Positions 62,128-64,000 of a DNA stretch of 64,000 nucleotides are shown in pieces. Made by a program: the position numbers and the translations under genes. The notes under the pieces are model-generated. The model worked only from the letters and a program-made list of their open reading frames with translations. It had not been told where the DNA came from and made no database searches. This DNA is from VAZQ01 sp963753575 (GTDB lineage: Bacteria > Pseudomonadota > Alphaproteobacteria > Rhizobiales > Xanthobacteraceae). How positions within the stretch are numbered: position 1 is the first letter of the stretch; each line of letters begins with the position of its first letter. The DNA is taken from NCBI GenBank assembly GCA_963753575.1, contig CAVWCR010000003.1, positions 1,860,001-1,924,000 on the forward strand, in the 5' to 3' direction.

Positions 62128-63375
62128 ATGACGCTTTGGATCATCCTGGCAGTCGCCGTGTCGTTCGGCGCGGGCGTCATCTCAACAATCCTACTGAGTG
62201 CACGTCGGAACGAACTCGCCACTACAGATAAGATCAAGGAATCTGAACGGGCCGCGGCTGCAGGCGGCCACACTCAGGCTGAGACGCTCGGCACCTCAGC
62301 ACAACCGGTATCAGGAGCGGGCCCGACTGAAGGAACGGTCTTGTCCGGCCCCCTAACAATTCAGCGAAACATAGTCGCCGCGGCTCTGGGCGGAATCTTT
62401 GTGCTGGCCATGGTCGCTCTCTACGCCTCGATCGAACCGCCAGAACCGACGACAGCCCAATCTTCGGCACGCTCCGAGGCCGCACTGGCCGTTGAACGGC
62501 TTGCGGCTCTCACCCAACATCCCGAGACCGAACAATCAGCGCCGCAAGGGGGGCTGGCCTCGGTCGAAGACATGATCGACCGCCTTGCCGCACGCTTGAA
62601 ACAGCACCCCAACGATCCGGAAGGCTGGCGCATGCTCGGCTGGTCCTACTTTAGCACCCAGCGCTTTGCCGAGTCGGCCGCCGCCTATCTCAAGGCGATC
62701 GAGTTGCGTCCTGATTTTGCAGAGTTCCGAAGCCTTCGCGGTGAGGCTCTTGTAAGTGCGGCAAACGGGATGATCACTGCGGAGGCCACGCGGGTGTTCG
62801 ACGAAGCGCTCGCGCGCGATCCCGCTGATCCGCGGGCGCTCTTCTTCAAAGGCTTGGCCAAAGCCCAATCCGGAGACAAGGTCTCCGCGCTCAACGATTG
62901 GATGGCGATCCTGAAGGGAGCTGATCCAAACGAGTCGTGGCATGCCGAGATCAAACAAAGGGCCGTTGCGCTCGGCCGCGAGATCGGCGTCGACGTCTCT
63001 GCACGGCTGGGCGGCCATCAGGCCGCAGCCAGCGGCGACATCTTGAAGGCGCTGGGCGGCGACCCACCACCCGCCACGAGTTCACGCGCCGTTCATCCAG
63101 GCCCAACCGCAGAGGACGTCCGCGCGGCTAGCACGATGCCGGCATCGGATCGAGTTGCCATGATCCGAGGAATGGTTGACGGGCTTGCAGCTCGTCTGGA
63201 GCAATCGCCGCGCGACGCCGAAGGCTGGATCAAACTCATGCGATCACGGGTCGTGCTTGGCGAGCCTGATCAGGCGAAGCAGGCACTCGAGCGCGCACTG
63301 GCGATTTTTGCCGACGCGCCGCAGGAGCGGGGCCAGATCGTGGCTGCCGCCCAGGAACTCGGAGTAATGCGATAG
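62128..63375 (+). CDS. CcmI/CycH-like cytochrome c maturation factor, 415 aa
   Basis: CcmI presents apocytochromes to the heme ligase. Membrane helix 1 (LWIILAVAVSFGAGVISTIL) is followed by a charged loop (ARRNELATTDKIKESERAAA), helix 2 (NIVAAALGGIFVLAMVALYA), then TPR repeats in the periplasm (LAARLKQHPNDPEGWRMLGW, GLAARLEQSPRDAEGWIKLM), the exact CcmI plan. A dedicated copy at the end of a cluster carrying 62 heme sites makes sense. The other Ccm genes are not in the window. Confidence 0.82.
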   Translation: MTLWIILAVAVSFGAGVISTILLSARRNELATTDKIKESERAAAAGGHTQAETLGTSAQPVSGAGPTEGTVLSGPLTIQRNIVAAALGGIFVLAMVALYASIEPPEPTTAQSSARSEAALAVERLAALTQHPETEQSAPQGGLASVEDMIDRLAARLKQHPNDPEGWRMLGWSYFSTQRFAESAAAYLKAIELRPDFAEFRSLRGEALVSAANGMITAEATRVFDEALARDPADPRALFFKGLAKAQSGDKVSALNDWMAILKGADPNESWHAEIKQRAVALGREIGVDVSARLGGHQAAASGDILKALGGDPPPATSSRAVHPGPTAEDVRAASTMPASDRVAMIRGMVDGLAARLEQSPRDAEGWIKLMRSRVVLGEPDQAKQALERALAIFADAPQERGQIVAAAQELGVMR

Positions 63376-63607
63376 AAATGCGCCACGCGAGGGTACGGCA
63401 TGCCCTGGATACAAACCCAATCGGCCACCGTCCCTCAATGGACTACGACCGGGTTCTGGAATGCAACCGCGTGCTGCAATCTTCGAAGATTGAGAACTTC
63501 TGCGGCTGAATACTCCGGCCGGTGGTCTGACTGTCACAAGCGCGTCGTCCAGTCGAGAAAATCTCCTGACCCTGCCTGCTGGGGCAGCTTTTTCGACGGA
63601 GATTTGC

Positions 63608-64000
63608 ATGTCGATACGCATCTACCGCGGCCTGACCCGCCGCCGGCTGCTGGCTACGGCGACATCGGCGACTGCGATGACCATCCTCGCCAAGCCCTAC
63701 CTCAGCCGAGCAGCCGACTGGCCGCTCATCACTCATGGCGTGCAGAGCGGCGACGTTTCGGTTGATTCCGGTGTCGTCTGGGCGCGCACGGATCGCCCTT
63801 CGCGCATGCAAGTCGAGATCGCGACCACGGACAGTTTCAAGGACATCCGCCAGGGTGCCTTCGTGGACGCACTTCCGGAGACCGATTTTGCTGCCAAGAC
63901 CCTGATCGAAGGCCTGCCGGCCGGCCAGGACATCTTCTATCGGATTCGCTTCGAGGACCTTTCCTCGCCAACCATTGTCGGCGACGCCGTCGTTGGCCGA
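63608..64000 (+). CDS. phoD: PhoD-type alkaline phosphatase/phosphodiesterase, 5' part
   Basis: GGAG precedes the ATG. A twin-arginine signal (GLTRRRLLATATSATAMTIL) leads to WPLITHGVQSGDVSVDSGVV and WARTDRPSRMQVEI, the N-terminal PhoD domain, cut off by the window edge before the metal site. Exported by Tat; releases phosphate from esters outside the cytoplasm. No clear Pho box was found in the 232 bp upstream. Confidence 0.85.
   Translation, partial: MSIRIYRGLTRRRLLATATSATAMTILAKPYLSRAADWPLITHGVQSGDVSVDSGVVWARTDRPSRMQVEIATTDSFKDIRQGAFVDALPETDFAAKTLIEGLPAGQDIFYRIRFEDLSSPTIVGDAVVGR

Noticed and set aside
63500..63560. PhoB box upstream of phoD (ctgtcac..cgtc)
   Set aside because: Only one half-site resembles CTGTCAT; the second does not match.

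Overview
The window looks like an alphaproteobacterium of the Bradyrhizobium group. The signs are high GC with NAD(P)/GC-rich codon use, a Porin_2-type outer-membrane porin, the phyR-nepR-ecfG general stress locus, HWE-family histidine kinases, an ActR/RegA-type regulator, and many small DUF proteins (DUF1236, DUF3309, DUF5681, CsbD, DUF883) typical of that group. This is inferred from protein families only; no rRNA or species marker is present.

Region 1 (about 1-35 kb) is mostly accessory DNA. It holds a frameshifted Mrr-like nuclease, a DNA methyltransferase stump, a deleted ISL3-like element inside IS21-type ends, and an OsmC plus P1B-type metal ATPase pair (the ATPase is frameshifted) behind a FixK/FNR-like box. 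Two inverted, otherwise identical IS91-family copies follow; one carries a 346-bp deletion. Further on are an asnO-type amidotransferase for the osmolyte NAGGN, a porin, a redox response regulator, a truncated MscS channel, an intact ppc gene, an orphan SAVED sensor domain, an istA/istB fusion scar, a cluster of two or three divergent tRNA genes (Cys, Phe, possibly Ala) and several transposase stumps. AT-rich gaps and stumps suggest repeated island turnover.

Region 2 (about 35-49 kb) is a general-stress-response block: a PAS-HWE kinase, phyR divergent from nepR-ecfG, a second PAS-HWE kinase, a decayed phytochrome-like HWE kinase, then small envelope and stress proteins. GGAAC-N16-CGTT promoters (the published EcfG consensus) can be read directly upstream of phyR, a 27-aa membrane peptide, DUF3309 and DUF1236. 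A divergent near-consensus pair serves an AI-2E-type transporter and a DUF883/holin-like pair. A 421-bp repeat found at 33.4 kb recurs at 49.0 kb.

Region 3 (about 49.6-63.4 kb) is the most unusual part. It encodes a periplasmic Sel1/ankyrin protein and a membrane-anchored ferredoxin/FAD/NAD(P) oxidoreductase on one strand. Divergent from them are a His-rich membrane protein, an 18-CxxCH cytochrome, a small secreted protein, a 1106-aa cytochrome with 43 CxxCH plus one CxxxCH built from seventeen 47-residue (141-bp) tandem repeats, an outer-membrane beta-barrel/TPR protein with a frameshift just after its signal peptide, and a CcmI-like cytochrome c maturation factor. Together they suggest a route for electrons from cytoplasmic NAD(P)H across the envelope to or from the outside. 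This is inference from gene content; I do not recognise it as a described system. A PhoD-type phosphatase starts at the right edge.
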